A stretch of 64,000 nucleotides of DNA from Nocardioides kongjuensis (GCF_013409625.1 NZ_JACCBF010000001.1:2483001-2547000), one strand, 5' to 3'. Shown: positions 36,975 through 45,403, numbered from the stretch's first letter. Program-made: numbers and translations. Notes: generated by a model from the sequence alone, not told the origin.

Positions 36975-36980
36975 ACCCTA
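36975..36980 (-). promoter_or_regulatory. -10 element of the PrsW operon
   Basis: TAGGGT on the minus strand, 6 bases before the ATG at 36968. Confidence 0.5.
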
Positions 36981-37027
36981 TCCGGAGCGGTCCCTGCGCC
37001 CCCGATCGCCGGTGAGGTGAGCGAGCG

Positions 37028-37033
37028 TACATT
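37028..37033 (+). promoter_or_regulatory. -10 element of the aminopeptidase P gene
   Basis: TACATT, 6 bases before the GTG at 37040. Confidence 0.5.
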
Positions 37034-37039
37034 GGGCGT

Positions 37040-38470
37040 GTGAGTGCGGACACCCCCAACGACACCCCCCAGAACGCCCCGAAGACCGAGCAGCACGACC
37101 CCGCCGTCCCCGAGGCCTACGCCGCCTTCATGCGGACGGGCTGGGACGACCGCGAGGACGACGTCGCCCGCCATCCGGTCGCCGACCTGGCCGCCGCGCG
37201 CCGCTCCCGGCTGGCCGAGGCCTTCCCCGGCGAGCGCCTGGTGCTGCCCGGCGGCGGCTACAAGGTGCGGGCCCACGACACCGACTACCGGTTCCGCCCC
37301 GACACCGCCCACTCCTACTACTCGGGCAACCACACCTCCGACGCCGTGCTGGTCGTCGAGCCGGACGGCTCGTCGGTGCTCTACGCCCGGCCGCGCTCGG
37401 GCCGTGACAGCGACGAGTTCTTCCGCGACCGGCAGTACGGCGCCCTGTGGGCGGGCAAGCGCCCCTCGGCCGGCGAGCTCGAGGCCGCGCTCGGGCTGAC
37501 GGTCAAGCACATCGACCAGCTCGAGGCCGACCTCGCGACCGGGACGAAGACCCGCGTCCACCGCGGGATCTCGGCCCGGGTGGACGGACTGGTCGCCGGC
37601 GACGAGGGCCGCGACGCCGAGCTGGCGCGGGTCGCCTCCGAGATGCGCCTGGTCAAGGACGCCTGGGAGGTCGCCGAGCTCCGGGCAGCGGTCGACGCGA
37701 CCGCCCTGGGCTTCGAGGACTGCGTGCGCGAGTGGGACCGCGTCATCGAGCACGGCGAGCGCTGGCTCGAGGGCACCTTCTTCCGTCGCGCGCGCACGAT
37801 GGGCAACGACCTGGGCTACGACTCGATCGTCGCCAACGGCTCGCACGCCACGACCCTGCACTGGATCGAGAACTCCGGCGCCGTCGTACCCGGCGAGCTG
37901 ATCCTGCTCGACATGGGCGTCGAGGGCGCGAACCTCTACACCGCCGACGTCACGCGAACCCTCCCGGTCGACGGCACCTTCTCGCCGCTGCAGCGCGACC
38001 TCTACTCGCTGGTGCTGCGCTCGCAGGAGGCCGCGCTGGCGGCGCTGCGTCCCGGCGAGCGGTTCCTCGCGGGCCACGACGCCGCCATGGTGGTGCTCGC
38101 GCACGGGCTCGACGACCTCGGCCTGCTGCCGGTGTCGGTCGACGAGGCGCTCTCCCCCGACTCGCGGGTCTACGCACGCTGGACGCTGCACGGCGTCAGT
38201 CACATGCTCGGCATGGACGTCCACGACTGCGGCCACGCCGCGCCCGAGGCGTACCGCGAGGCGGAGCTGGTCGAGGGCATGGTGCTGACCGTCGAGCCGG
38301 GTCTGTACTTCCAGGCCGACGACCTGCTCGTGCCCGAGGAGCTGCGCGGGATCGGCATCCGGATCGAGGACGACGTCGTGGTCACGGCCGACGGCGTCGA
38401 GAACCTCTCGGCGGCCCTGCCCCGCACCCCCGACGCGATCGAGGAGTGGATGGCCACCCTGCGCGGGTGA
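37040..38470 (+). CDS. Xaa-Pro aminopeptidase (aminopeptidase P family, M24)
   Basis: 476 residues from a GTG. The N-terminal aminopeptidase P domain (RSRLAEAFPGERLVLPGGG onward) precedes the pita-bread catalytic domain. The five dinuclear metal ligands are visible: Asp in LLDMGVEG, Asp in YTADVTRTL, His in HGVSHMLGMDVHD, Glu in TVEPGLYF and Glu in IRIEDDVVV. It removes an N-terminal residue preceding proline, in the cytoplasm. Length matches E. coli PepP-like enzymes with an actinobacterial N-terminal tail. It is divergent from the PrsW operon, only ~70 bases away. Confidence 0.94.
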   Translation: MSADTPNDTPQNAPKTEQHDPAVPEAYAAFMRTGWDDREDDVARHPVADLAAARRSRLAEAFPGERLVLPGGGYKVRAHDTDYRFRPDTAHSYYSGNHTSDAVLVVEPDGSSVLYARPRSGRDSDEFFRDRQYGALWAGKRPSAGELEAALGLTVKHIDQLEADLATGTKTRVHRGISARVDGLVAGDEGRDAELARVASEMRLVKDAWEVAELRAAVDATALGFEDCVREWDRVIEHGERWLEGTFFRRARTMGNDLGYDSIVANGSHATTLHWIENSGAVVPGELILLDMGVEGANLYTADVTRTLPVDGTFSPLQRDLYSLVLRSQEAALAALRPGERFLAGHDAAMVVLAHGLDDLGLLPVSVDEALSPDSRVYARWTLHGVSHMLGMDVHDCGHAAPEAYREAELVEGMVLTVEPGLYFQADDLLVPEELRGIGIRIEDDVVVTADGVENLSAALPRTPDAIEEWMATLRG

Positions 38471-38486
38471 TGTGACTCCCGTCACG
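38471..38486 (+). promoter_or_regulatory. CRP-like palindrome before the stress-protein promoter
   Basis: TGTGA-N6-TCACG with core GTGAC-N4-GTCAC, one base before the -10 TAGGTT. The layout is the same as at 1028. Confidence 0.5.
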
Positions 38487-38487
38487 C

Positions 38488-38493
38488 TAGGTT
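38488..38493 (+). promoter_or_regulatory. -10 element of the universal stress protein gene
   Basis: TAGGTT, about 33 bases before the ATG at 38527. This gene has a leader with an AGGAG ribosome-binding site at 38516-38520. Confidence 0.5.
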
Positions 38494-38526
38494 GCTGTCC
38501 CCACAAGACGCGAACAGGAGAGAGCG

Positions 38527-38967
38527 ATGGCGGACAAGACGATCGTGACCGGGGTGGACGGCAGCGAGACCGCGACGGCGGCGGCCGAGCGAGCGGCCGT
38601 GCTCGCCGGCGCCCTGGGTGCGCGACTGCACGTGGTGTCCGCCTACGGGAAGTTCGAGCAGGAGACGGTGAAGATCGGCAGCGACACGATGTACCTCAGC
38701 TCCGAGAAGGATGCCGAGGACGTCGCCGCCAAGGTCACGACCACCCTGCGCGCGGCGTACCCGGACGTCGAGATCACCAGCGGCGCCGCCGAGGGCAAGC
38801 CGGGTGAGGCGCTGGTCGCGACCGCCGAGGCCCTGGGGGCGGACCTGATCGTGGTCGGCAACAAGAGGGTCCAGGGCATCGCCGGCCGGGTGCTCGGCAG
38901 CATCGCGCGCGACGTCGCGGCGCACGCCTCGTGCGACGTGTACGTCGCCCACACGCACACCAAGTAG
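38527..38967 (+). CDS. Universal stress protein (UspA family)
   Basis: 146 residues with one Usp domain. It starts with VTGVDGSETATAAAERAAVLA and ends with the ATP-binding loop VVGNKRVQGIAGRVLGSIARDVAAHASCDVY. The G-2X-G-9X-G pattern of ATP-binding Usp proteins is approximated there (GNKRVQGIAGRVLGS). It is cytoplasmic, and its role in stress survival is general to the family. The ribosome-binding site AGGAG precedes the ATG by 6 bases. A CRP-like palindrome sits next to its -10. Confidence 0.92.
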   Translation: MADKTIVTGVDGSETATAAAERAAVLAGALGARLHVVSAYGKFEQETVKIGSDTMYLSSEKDAEDVAAKVTTTLRAAYPDVEITSGAAEGKPGEALVATAEALGADLIVVGNKRVQGIAGRVLGSIARDVAAHASCDVYVAHTHTK

Positions 38968-38979
38968 CCCGTCCCACGC

Positions 38980-39016
38980 CCCCGGGGTTGCCTGCGACTT
39001 CCGAGTAACCCCGGGG
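38980..39016 (+). terminator. Hairpin between usp and the malic enzyme gene
   Basis: 10-bp stem CCCCGGGGTT with AACCCCGGGG and a 17-base loop. Further imperfect pairing of GTCCC with GGGAC lies outside it. It probably terminates the usp transcript. Confidence 0.5.
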
Positions 39017-39034
39017 CGGGACGAGGATGGGGCC

Positions 39035-40417
39035 GTGCCCTCCAAGACCGCCACTGCCTCGTCGTACTCCATCACGATGCGCCTGCACACCACCGTCGAC
39101 CACGGTGTCGTGGGCGAGGTCGCCACTGCGATCGCCGACGCGGGCGGGATGGTGACCGCCATCGACGTCGCCGACTCGAGCGCGCACCGTCTCACCGTCG
39201 ACGTCACCTGCTCGGCCGCCGACGCCGAGCACGCCGCCGAGCTGCAGGCCGCGGTGGCCGCGGTCGAGGGCGTCGAGGTCCACAAGGTCTCCGACCGGAC
39301 CTTCCTGATCCACCTCGGCGGCAAGATCGAGGTCACCTCCAAGGTGCCGCTGCGCACCCGTGACGACATGTCGCTGGCCTACACGCCCGGCGTGGGCCGG
39401 GTGTCGATGGCGATCCACGAGAACCCCGACGACGTACGACGCCTGACCATCAAGGGCAACGCGGTCGCGGTCGTCACCGACGGCTCCGCCGTGCTCGGCC
39501 TCGGCAACATCGGACCCGGCGCCGCGCTGCCGGTGATGGAGGGCAAGGCGGCGCTGTTCAAGCGGTTCGGCGAGATCGACGCCTGGCCGATCTGCCTGGA
39601 CACCCAGGACACCGACGAGATCGTGCGCGCGGTCGAGCTGATCGCGCCCGGCTTCGGCGGCATCAACCTCGAGGACATCGCGGCGCCGCGCTGCTTCGAG
39701 ATCGAGGCCCGGCTGCGCGAGCGCCTCGACATCCCGGTCTTCCACGACGACCAGCACGGCACCGCCATCGTGGTGCTCGCCGCGCTCACCAACGCACTGC
39801 GCGTGGTGAAGAAGGACGTCGGCACGGCGCGCGTCGTCGTCTCCGGGGGCGGCGCGGCCGGCACCGCCATCGTCAAGCTGCTGCTCGCCGCCGGCGTGCA
39901 GGACGTCGTGGTCGTGGACCGGCACGGCGCCCTCGTCGCCGGCGACGAGGGGCTCTCCGAGGCACACCAGGAGCTGGCGTCGCTGACCAACCGCGACCGT
40001 CGCAGCGGTGGGCTGCAGGACGTCCTGGTCGGCGCCGACGTGTTCATCGGCGTGAGCGCTCCCGGCATCCTCAGGCCCGAGTGGATCCAGACCATGGCCA
40101 CCGACCCGGTCGTCTTCGCCCTCGCGAACCCCGACCCCGAGGTCGACCCGGCCGCCGCCGCCCGGTTCGCGGCGGTCGTGGCCTCCGGTCGCTCCGACTT
40201 CCCCAACCAGATCAACAACGTGCTCGCGTTCCCGGGCGTGTTCCGCGGCCTCCTCGACGCCCGCGCGTCGGAGGTGACCATGGAGATGATGCTGCGCGCC
40301 GCGGCGGCGATCGCGCACGTCGTGCGCGACGAGGAGCTGAACGCGTCGTTCATCATGCCGTCGGTGTTCCACCCCGAGGTGCACCACGCCGTGGCCTCGG
40401 CGATCGCCGGGCACTGA
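39035..40417 (+). CDS. NAD-dependent malic enzyme with an N-terminal ACT domain
   Basis: 460 residues from a GTG. Residues 12-85 are an ACT-like regulatory domain ([19 protein letters not shown]). The malic enzyme core has [15 protein letters not shown], the Lys in [20 protein letters not shown], the metal-binding [16 protein letters not shown] and the nucleotide site [20 protein letters not shown]. It oxidatively decarboxylates malate to pyruvate. The Asp ending strand 2 (VVVVDRHG) favours NAD over NADP. The C-terminal [19 protein letters not shown] is complete. Likely a link between the TCA cycle and pyruvate. Confidence 0.94.
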   Translation: MPSKTATASSYSITMRLHTTVDHGVVGEVATAIADAGGMVTAIDVADSSAHRLTVDVTCSAADAEHAAELQAAVAAVEGVEVHKVSDRTFLIHLGGKIEVTSKVPLRTRDDMSLAYTPGVGRVSMAIHENPDDVRRLTIKGNAVAVVTDGSAVLGLGNIGPGAALPVMEGKAALFKRFGEIDAWPICLDTQDTDEIVRAVELIAPGFGGINLEDIAAPRCFEIEARLRERLDIPVFHDDQHGTAIVVLAALTNALRVVKKDVGTARVVVSGGGAAGTAIVKLLLAAGVQDVVVVDRHGALVAGDEGLSEAHQELASLTNRDRRSGGLQDVLVGADVFIGVSAPGILRPEWIQTMATDPVVFALANPDPEVDPAAAARFAAVVASGRSDFPNQINNVLAFPGVFRGLLDARASEVTMEMMLRAAAAIAHVVRDEELNASFIMPSVFHPEVHHAVASAIAGH

Positions 40418-40445
40418 GCCCCGACCGCTCCGACGGCTCCGGCCC

Positions 40446-40586
40446 TCAGCGCACCTGCACGACGGCGGGTCGGTCCACCCCGTGGGCCGGCCCGCCGTCG
40501 TCCTTCTCCAGCTCGGCAGCGGTCGAGACGACCAGGCCGCCGAGCAGGAAGCCGATCACGCCGGCCGCGAGGGTGGTGACGTTCAT
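40446..40586 (-). CDS. 46-residue single-pass membrane protein
   Basis: A short gene whose ATG at 40586 overlaps the DUF4396 stop (ATGA), so it is translationally coupled. Residues 5-23 form one TM helix ([19 protein letters not shown]). A charged AELEKDDGG segment and a polar tail ending VVQVR follow. It is too short for any family call. Coupling to DUF4396 behind a CsoR-like operator suggests a small subunit or accessory factor in copper handling. This role is inference. Codon use looks like that of the neighbours. Confidence 0.7.
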   Translation of the reverse strand: MNVTTLAAGVIGFLLGGLVVSTAAELEKDDGGPAHGVDRPAVVQVR

Positions 40587-41098
40587 GCGTGGTGCTCCGA
40601 TCCGTGCGCGTGGTGGTCGTGGTGCTCGTGCCCGCCGGGGTCACCCGGGTCACCGTGCCCGCCGTGGGCGCCGTGGTGCAGGGCGTGGCCCTTGCCCTTG
40701 TCGATGAGGTACCGGTTGACGGGGAACGCGGCGAGGAAGGCCGCCGAGAGGGCGATCGTCATCCCGAGCCAGAACACCGGGTCGACCAGGCCGGCGTCCA
40801 TGGCGCCGGGGATCGCCGCCATCACCGCGTTGTCCATGACCTCCATCACGATGATCGAGATGGTGTCGGCAGCCAGCACCAGCCTGAGCGCCCTGCCCGG
40901 GCTCATCCCGGCACCGACCAGCGGCAGCGACGAGAGCGCGTAGCCGAACACGAACGCCAGGCCGATCGCGAGCGCCATGGTCTGCACGTTCGACAGGCCC
41001 ACCGCCGTGCCGATCATCAGACCGGCGATCTCGCCGATCGCGCACCCGGTCAGGCAGTGCAGCGTGGCGCTGGCGGCGATGGCATTGCGGGGGTTCAT
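40583..41098 (-). CDS. DUF4396 membrane protein with a His-rich tail
   Basis: 171 residues from the ATG at 41098, preceded by GAGGAGGAGG. Four TM helices are seen, including [20 protein letters not shown] and [20 protein letters not shown]. The first helix carries [14 protein letters not shown], with a His-Cys-Cys set that could bind metal. The C-terminal 40 residues are extremely His-rich ([15 protein letters not shown]). DUF4396 proteins have no assigned reaction. The CsoR-like palindrome upstream, the His-rich tail and the Cys pair together suggest copper transport or storage. That is inference from context. Confidence 0.75.
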   Translation of the reverse strand: MNPRNAIAASATLHCLTGCAIGEIAGLMIGTAVGLSNVQTMALAIGLAFVFGYALSSLPLVGAGMSPGRALRLVLAADTISIIVMEVMDNAVMAAIPGAMDAGLVDPVFWLGMTIALSAAFLAAFPVNRYLIDKGKGHALHHGAHGGHGDPGDPGGHEHHDHHAHGSEHHA

Positions 41099-41134
41099 CG
41101 GGACCTCCTCCTCGAGTGACGTCACCAAGAACCT

Positions 41135-41153
41135 AATACCCCCCAGGGGTATT
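41135..41153 (-). promoter_or_regulatory. CsoR-like operator
   Basis: AATACCCC-CCA-GGGGTATT, an 8-base inverted repeat with a 3-base centre, 37 bases before the DUF4396 ATG. TACCCC-GGGGTA palindromes are typical of copper-sensing CsoR-family repressors. Confidence 0.65.
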
Positions 41154-41204
41154 TCGCAACCGGTGGAGAGGAAAGGCCACGGCAGGGCGATACCCTGACG
41201 CCAG

Positions 41205-41281
41205 GCCTCCGTAGCTCAATTGGATAGAGCCGCCGGCTTCTACCCGGCTGGTTGCGGGTTCGACTCCTGCCGGGGGCGCCA
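41205..41281 (+). tRNA. tRNA-Arg (anticodon TCT)
   Basis: The acceptor arm GCCTCCG pairs with CGGGGGC (one G-T pair). The D stem is GCTC/GAGC. The anticodon stem GCCGG/CCGGC surrounds the loop CTTCTAC, which gives anticodon TCT for AGA codons. The T arm is GCGGG/CCTGC. The CCA end is encoded. A 16-bp hairpin follows. Confidence 0.95.
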
Positions 41282-41287
41282 GTCCCG

Positions 41288-41333
41288 GCCGGGTGGGCGA
41301 GGGTGATCCGGAGAGAACCCTCGCCCACCCGGC
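41288..41333. terminator. Bidirectional terminator after tRNA-Arg
   Basis: A perfect 16-bp stem (41289-41304 with 41317-41332, arm CCGGGTGGGCGAGGGT), extended by one more GC pair, with a 12-base loop. It lies between the tRNA and a convergent gene. Confidence 0.75.
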
Positions 41334-41344
41334 TGCGCACCTCC

Positions 41345-42112
41345 TCACAGCTCCACGTCGACACGTCCGCGCGAACCGTCGGCGTAGGTGACCTCGAGCC
41401 TGACCGGCCCGCCGCCAGCCAGCTCGTCCCCGGGGAACCAGAGGGCGAAGCGCCCCTCGCCCAGGCTCGCCTCGACCCGGCCGTGTCGAGCACTCGGGTA
41501 CGCGACGGCGACGACGTCCGAGCCGGCGAGGCCGGCCACGAGCGAGAGGGTGCCCGCGTCCATGGTCCCCGACCCGAGGTCGGTCGCCGTGAGACCGCGC
41601 GGGCCGGGATGCGGGGCGTCGGCGGTCCCGACCGAGCCGATCATGTCGTCGAAGAGGCGTCGGCTGTCGTCGGTGATGCACAGCGCGGAGTAGCCGGGTG
41701 CCCCGCTGAGCAGGACCAGGGTCCAGTCACCGCGCTGCTCGGCGACCGCGGGCGTCGTCCGATCGAGCGTCGCCCCGGGGTCGACGTCGCGGAGCCGGTC
41801 GCGACAGGCTCCGGCCGCCTCGGCGCGCGCTGCGCCGACGACCTTCCGGGGCGACGGCTGCCAGCTCGCGAAGGCAGCGTCCCCGCCGAGCGCGGAGGGC
41901 ACCAGGACGGCAGCAGCGCCCGCGGTCGCGACCGCGGCGACACCGGCGACCAGCCTGCGCGCGGGACGGCGCCGGGGACCTGCAACGACGGGCTCGGAGG
42001 CGAGGATCCGGGCCAGGTCGGCCCGGGCGCGCGCGCCCGACGCCGACGGCACGACGTCCGCCGGGTCGGCCGGGTCGAGGGAACGGACCAGGGTGAGCAA
42101 CTCGTCGGTCAT
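41345..42112 (-). CDS. Putative membrane partner of the ECF sigma factor
   Basis: 255 residues from the ATG at 42112, which overlaps the sigma-factor stop (ATGA). The first ~55 residues are cytoplasmic (ELLTLVRSLDPADPADVVPS). One TM helix follows a PRRRPARR positive patch (LVAGVAAVATAGAAAVLVPSA). The extracellular ~170 residues are beta-rich, with two Cys (GACRDRL and ALCITDD). The arrangement is that of an anti-sigma or sigma-linked sensor. There is no recognisable zinc anti-sigma motif. The role is inferred from coupling and topology. Confidence 0.65.
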   Translation of the reverse strand: MTDELLTLVRSLDPADPADVVPSASGARARADLARILASEPVVAGPRRRPARRLVAGVAAVATAGAAAVLVPSALGGDAAFASWQPSPRKVVGAARAEAAGACRDRLRDVDPGATLDRTTPAVAEQRGDWTLVLLSGAPGYSALCITDDSRRLFDDMIGSVGTADAPHPGPRGLTATDLGSGTMDAGTLSLVAGLAGSDVVAVAYPSARHGRVEASLGEGRFALWFPGDELAGGGPVRLEVTYADGSRGRVDVEL

Positions 42113-42669
42113 GACGAGCTCCTTTCGACGGCCGCGACCGGTGGCACCGGGCGCGGGAGGTGATCGAGGTGGAGACGGAGGACCCGGCGTGCCCGGCTGA
42201 GTCGTAGCCGGTAGGCGACCGGCGAGATCCCGAGCACGACCGCCGCCTGCGGGGCACGCAGCCCGTCCAGCGCGGTCAGCGCGATCGCCTCCTGGTGGGC
42301 GGCGGACAGCCGCTCCCAGGCACGGGCCAGGTCGACGCGCCGGGCGGCCGAGTCGGCAGTGCTGTCGTCGCCCGGAGCGTCGATCGCCACGTCGGCGAGC
42401 CGGACCGCGAGCGCCTCGCGGCGGCGGTCCCCGCGTCGCTGGTTGAGCAGGTGACCGCGCGCGACGCCGTGGACCCACGCTCGGGCGGCGTCGTCGTCGT
42501 CGGGCAGGTCGGCGATCCGCCGCCACACGACGAGGAAGACCTCGGCGACGACGTCCTCGGCGTGGACCGGGTCGATGCGCCGTTGCACGAAGCGGACGAG
42601 GTCGCCGTAGAGCGCTCGGTAGAGCTCGGCGAAGCGGAGGCGCGGGTCGGGCGCTCGGGGGTGGCTCAT
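42109..42669 (-). CDS. ECF-type RNA polymerase sigma factor
   Basis: 186 residues. Region 2 covers FAELYRALYGDLVRFVQRR, AEDVVAEVFLVVWRRI and ARAWVHGVARGHLLNQRR. Region 4 covers LSAAHQEAIALTALDGL and GISPVAYRLRLSRARRVLR, including the helix-turn-helix. It is translationally coupled to a single-pass membrane protein, the usual layout for a sigma factor held at the membrane until a signal arrives. I do not see the target promoter motif, and the upstream region shows no obvious autoregulatory promoter. Confidence 0.88.
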   Translation of the reverse strand: MSHPRAPDPRLRFAELYRALYGDLVRFVQRRIDPVHAEDVVAEVFLVVWRRIADLPDDDDAARAWVHGVARGHLLNQRRGDRRREALAVRLADVAIDAPGDDSTADSAARRVDLARAWERLSAAHQEAIALTALDGLRAPQAAVVLGISPVAYRLRLSRARRVLRLHLDHLPRPVPPVAAVERSSS

Positions 42670-42778
42670 GCCCCGTACCTGTCCGTCACCTCGCCCACTG
42701 TGTCACCGCTGATGTGGCCACCGCGGCTCCCACCTCCTAGACTCGGCGCGAACTCCTCAGACAAGTAGACAGGTTCCG

Positions 42779-43444
42779 ATGCAGGTACGACGCGAGCCGC
42801 TCGCCGACCAGGCCGCGGAGCTGCTCCTCGCGCGGATCCGTGCGGGCGAGTGGCAGCTGGGGCAGCGCCTGCCCGGGGAGACCACGCTGGCGCCGCAGCT
42901 GGGTGTGGGCCGCTCGACCGTGCGGGAGGCGATCCGGCAGCTGGCGGGACGCGGGCTCCTCACGACCCGTCAGGGTGCCGGTGTCTTCCTGGCCGCCCTC
43001 GACGTGCGCGAGGACTGGGACCTGGTGCTGCGGCGGGCCGACATCGTCACGGTGATCGAGGCGCGCACGGCGATCGAGGCCGAGGCGGCCGCGCTGGCGG
43101 CCGAGCGGCGTACGCCGACCGAGCTGCGCGCGATCCGCAAGGCACTGGCCGACCGGGCCGAGCGTCGTACCGACGTCGAGGCGCACGTCGACGCCGACAT
43201 GGCCTTCCACCGCGCCGTCGTGGTGGCCGCCCACAACCCGGTCCTGGTCGAGCTGTTCGACGGCTTCGTGCCGCGCAGCCGGGCCGCCATGGTGGAGATG
43301 CTGCGGTTGCGGCCGGGCTTCGACCACGCCACCGACCACGAGGCACACGACCAGCTGTGCCGGGCGATCGCCGAGCGCGACGCCCCGTCCGCGGCCCTGC
43401 TGAGCCGCACCCACCTCACCTCGCTCAAGGAGAGCCTGACATGA
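42779..43444 (+). CDS. GntR/FadR-family (FCD) transcriptional regulator
   Basis: 221 residues. The N-terminal winged helix is GntR-type: PLADQAAELLLARIRAGEW, QRLPGETTLAPQLGVGRSTV and AIRQLAGRGLLTTRQGAGVF. The C-terminal ~140 residues form the all-helical FCD ligand domain. Metal-binding candidates are the Asp and His residues in DADMAFHRAVVVAAHNP and HEAHDQLCRAI. It overlaps the ABC ATPase gene by four bases and probably controls it. The direct repeat AGACAAGTAGACAG just before the start may be part of its operator. Confidence 0.88.
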   Translation: MQVRREPLADQAAELLLARIRAGEWQLGQRLPGETTLAPQLGVGRSTVREAIRQLAGRGLLTTRQGAGVFLAALDVREDWDLVLRRADIVTVIEARTAIEAEAAALAAERRTPTELRAIRKALADRAERRTDVEAHVDADMAFHRAVVVAAHNPVLVELFDGFVPRSRAAMVEMLRLRPGFDHATDHEAHDQLCRAIAERDAPSAALLSRTHLTSLKESLT

Positions 43445-44247
43445 GCAGCACCGTCCTCGACCTCACCGACGTCGTCTTCCGCCGCGGCGGCAACGAGCTG
43501 ATCCACGGAGTCAGCTGGCGCATCGAGGCCGGCGAGCACTGGGCGCTGCTCGGACCGAACGGCGCCGGGAAGAGCACCCTGCTCGGGTTCTGCAGCGCGC
43601 AGGTGCACCCCACGTCCGGGACGGTCGACGTGCTCGGCAAGCGCCTGGGCCGCGTCGAGCTGCAGGAGCTGCGCCGGCACATCGGGCACGTGAACCCGCG
43701 ACACCCGCTGCAGACCGCCCTCACCGTGCACCAGGTCGTGCTCACCGGGATCACCGGGACCGTCGAGCTGCCCATGCGCTGGACGCCGACCGACGCGCAG
43801 GTCCGCACCGCCGACGAGCTGATCGACGAGGTCGGGCTGACCCACCGCCGCGACGCGCGCTGGCCGCACCTGTCCCAGGGCGAGCGGGGTCGTGCGCTCA
43901 TCGCCCGCGCGCTCCTGGCACAGCCGGAGCTCCTGCTGCTCGACGAGCCGACGACCGGGCTCGACGTCGCGGCCCGCGAGCAGCTGCTGACGGTCCTCGA
44001 CCGGCTGGCGCACACCGCGCCCGAGGTGGCCTCGGTGCTGGTCACCCACCACCTCGAGGAGCTGCCGACCACCACGACCCACGCCCTGCTGCTCGCGCAC
44101 GGCCAGGTCGTCGCTGCCGGCCCGGTCGCCGAGACCGTGACGACCGAGACGATCACGCGCACCTTCGACCACCCGATCGAGGTCGACCACGACAACGGCC
44201 GCTGGCGCGCCCGGGCACTTCCCCCGGCCCGCCTGCACAGCGCCTGA
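43441..44247 (+). CDS. Orphan ABC transporter ATP-binding protein
   Basis: 268 residues from the ATG at 43441 (ATGA overlap with gntR). It has Walker A LLGPNGAGKSTLLGF, signature LSQGERGRALIARAL and Walker B LLLLDEPTTGLD, with the switch His in VLVTHHLEELP. The sequence type is close to ModF/PhrA-like ATPases. No permease or substrate-binding gene lies beside it. It might serve a permease elsewhere, or act as a stand-alone ATPase under the coupled GntR regulator. Confidence 0.88.
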   Translation: MSSTVLDLTDVVFRRGGNELIHGVSWRIEAGEHWALLGPNGAGKSTLLGFCSAQVHPTSGTVDVLGKRLGRVELQELRRHIGHVNPRHPLQTALTVHQVVLTGITGTVELPMRWTPTDAQVRTADELIDEVGLTHRRDARWPHLSQGERGRALIARALLAQPELLLLDEPTTGLDVAAREQLLTVLDRLAHTAPEVASVLVTHHLEELPTTTTHALLLAHGQVVAAGPVAETVTTETITRTFDHPIEVDHDNGRWRARALPPARLHSA

Positions 44248-44320
44248 GCAACGGGCCGGCGCGCCTCCCGCACCGCATCCGGCACCCGTCGTACAAAGGA
44301 GCCGGCCCCGCGGGAGGTAT

Positions 44321-44336
44321 GAGCCCCGTGGGGCTC
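44321..44336. terminator. Short palindrome between convergent genes
   Basis: GAGCCCC-GT-GGGGCTC, a 7-bp stem with a 2-base loop, between the ABC ATPase and adenosine deaminase genes. Possible weak bidirectional terminator. The rest of the ~130-base gap shows nothing else. Confidence 0.35.
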
Positions 44337-44374
44337 GTTCGTCCCGCCGGCCTGCCGGAGGGCGGCCGCGCCGG

Positions 44375-45403
44375 TCAGCACGCGCTGGCGGCGTACGACG
44401 CGATCTCGGCCCGGAGCCGGCTCTTGACGTCGTCCGGGGCGAAGGACGCATCCACCCCGGCGAGGGCGAGGTCGACCAGGCCGGACTCGTCGAGGCCGAG
44501 CAGGTCGGCGGCGATCTCGTACTCGCGGTTGAGGGTGGTCCCGAACATCGGCGGGTCGTCGGAGTTGATCGTCACCACGACACCGGCCTCCACGAACGTC
44601 GGCAGCGGGTGCTCGGCGAGCGAGGCGACCGCACGGGTGGCGACGTTGGACGACGGGCAGACCTCGAGCGGGATCCGGTGCTCGGCGAGGTGGGCGAGGA
44701 GCTCGGGATCGGCCGCAGCGGACGTGCCGTGGCCGATGCGCTCCGCGCCGAGGTCGCGCAGCGAGGTCCAGATCGTCTCCGGGCCGGTCGTCTCCCCCGC
44801 GTGCGGGACCGAGCGCAGCCCGGCCGCCCGGGCGGCCTTGAAGTGCGGGACGAACCAGTCCCGCGGGACCCCGATCTCCGGGCCGCCGAGCCCGAACGCG
44901 ACCAGTCCCTCCGGCCGGTGGTCGAGCGCGAACCCGAGCGTGGCGTCGGCAGCCGGCACCCCGGACTCCCCCGGCACGTCGTAGATCCAGCGCAGCACGA
45001 GCCCGAAGTCGCGCTCGGCGGCGAGCCGCGCGTCCTCGATCGCCTCGGTGTACGCCTCGATCGGCATGCCGCGGTCCGGGTCGTCCGGCAGCACGGAGGT
45101 GTACGGCGTGCAGGTGAGCTCGGCGTACCGGACCGACTGGCCCTCGTGCAGCTCGCGCGCGATCTCGTACGTCAGGTAGCGCACGTCCTCCGGCGTGCGC
45201 ACCAGGTCGACGACCGCGAGGTAGACCTCGATGAAGTGGGCGAAGTCGCGGAACGCGAAGAAGTCGCGCAGCAGACCGGGGTCCGAGGGGACCGTGCCCG
45301 GGTGGCGCTCGGCCAGCTCGGACACGATCCGCGGCGAGGCGGACCCGACGTGGTGGACGTGGAGCTCGGCCTTCGGCAGGCCCGCGACGAAGTTGCTCAG
45401 CAC
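44375..45403 (-). CDS. Adenosine deaminase family protein
   Basis: 342 residues from the GTG at 45403. The metal-binding opening is PKAELHVHHVGSAS, where the usual HxHLDG has become HVHHVGS. Other motifs are conserved: VPHAGETTGPETIW, ERIGHGTSA, PLEVCPSSNVATRAV and TINSDDPPMFGT with the final metal Asp pair. It should deaminate adenosine or an adenine-containing analogue. The variant opening is shared by an actinobacterial group that could act on aminodeoxyfutalosine. CAGGAT 6 bases upstream is a possible weak -10. Confidence 0.88.
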   Translation of the reverse strand: MLSNFVAGLPKAELHVHHVGSASPRIVSELAERHPGTVPSDPGLLRDFFAFRDFAHFIEVYLAVVDLVRTPEDVRYLTYEIARELHEGQSVRYAELTCTPYTSVLPDDPDRGMPIEAYTEAIEDARLAAERDFGLVLRWIYDVPGESGVPAADATLGFALDHRPEGLVAFGLGGPEIGVPRDWFVPHFKAARAAGLRSVPHAGETTGPETIWTSLRDLGAERIGHGTSAAADPELLAHLAEHRIPLEVCPSSNVATRAVASLAEHPLPTFVEAGVVVTINSDDPPMFGTTLNREYEIAADLLGLDESGLVDLALAGVDASFAPDDVKSRLRAEIASYAASAC

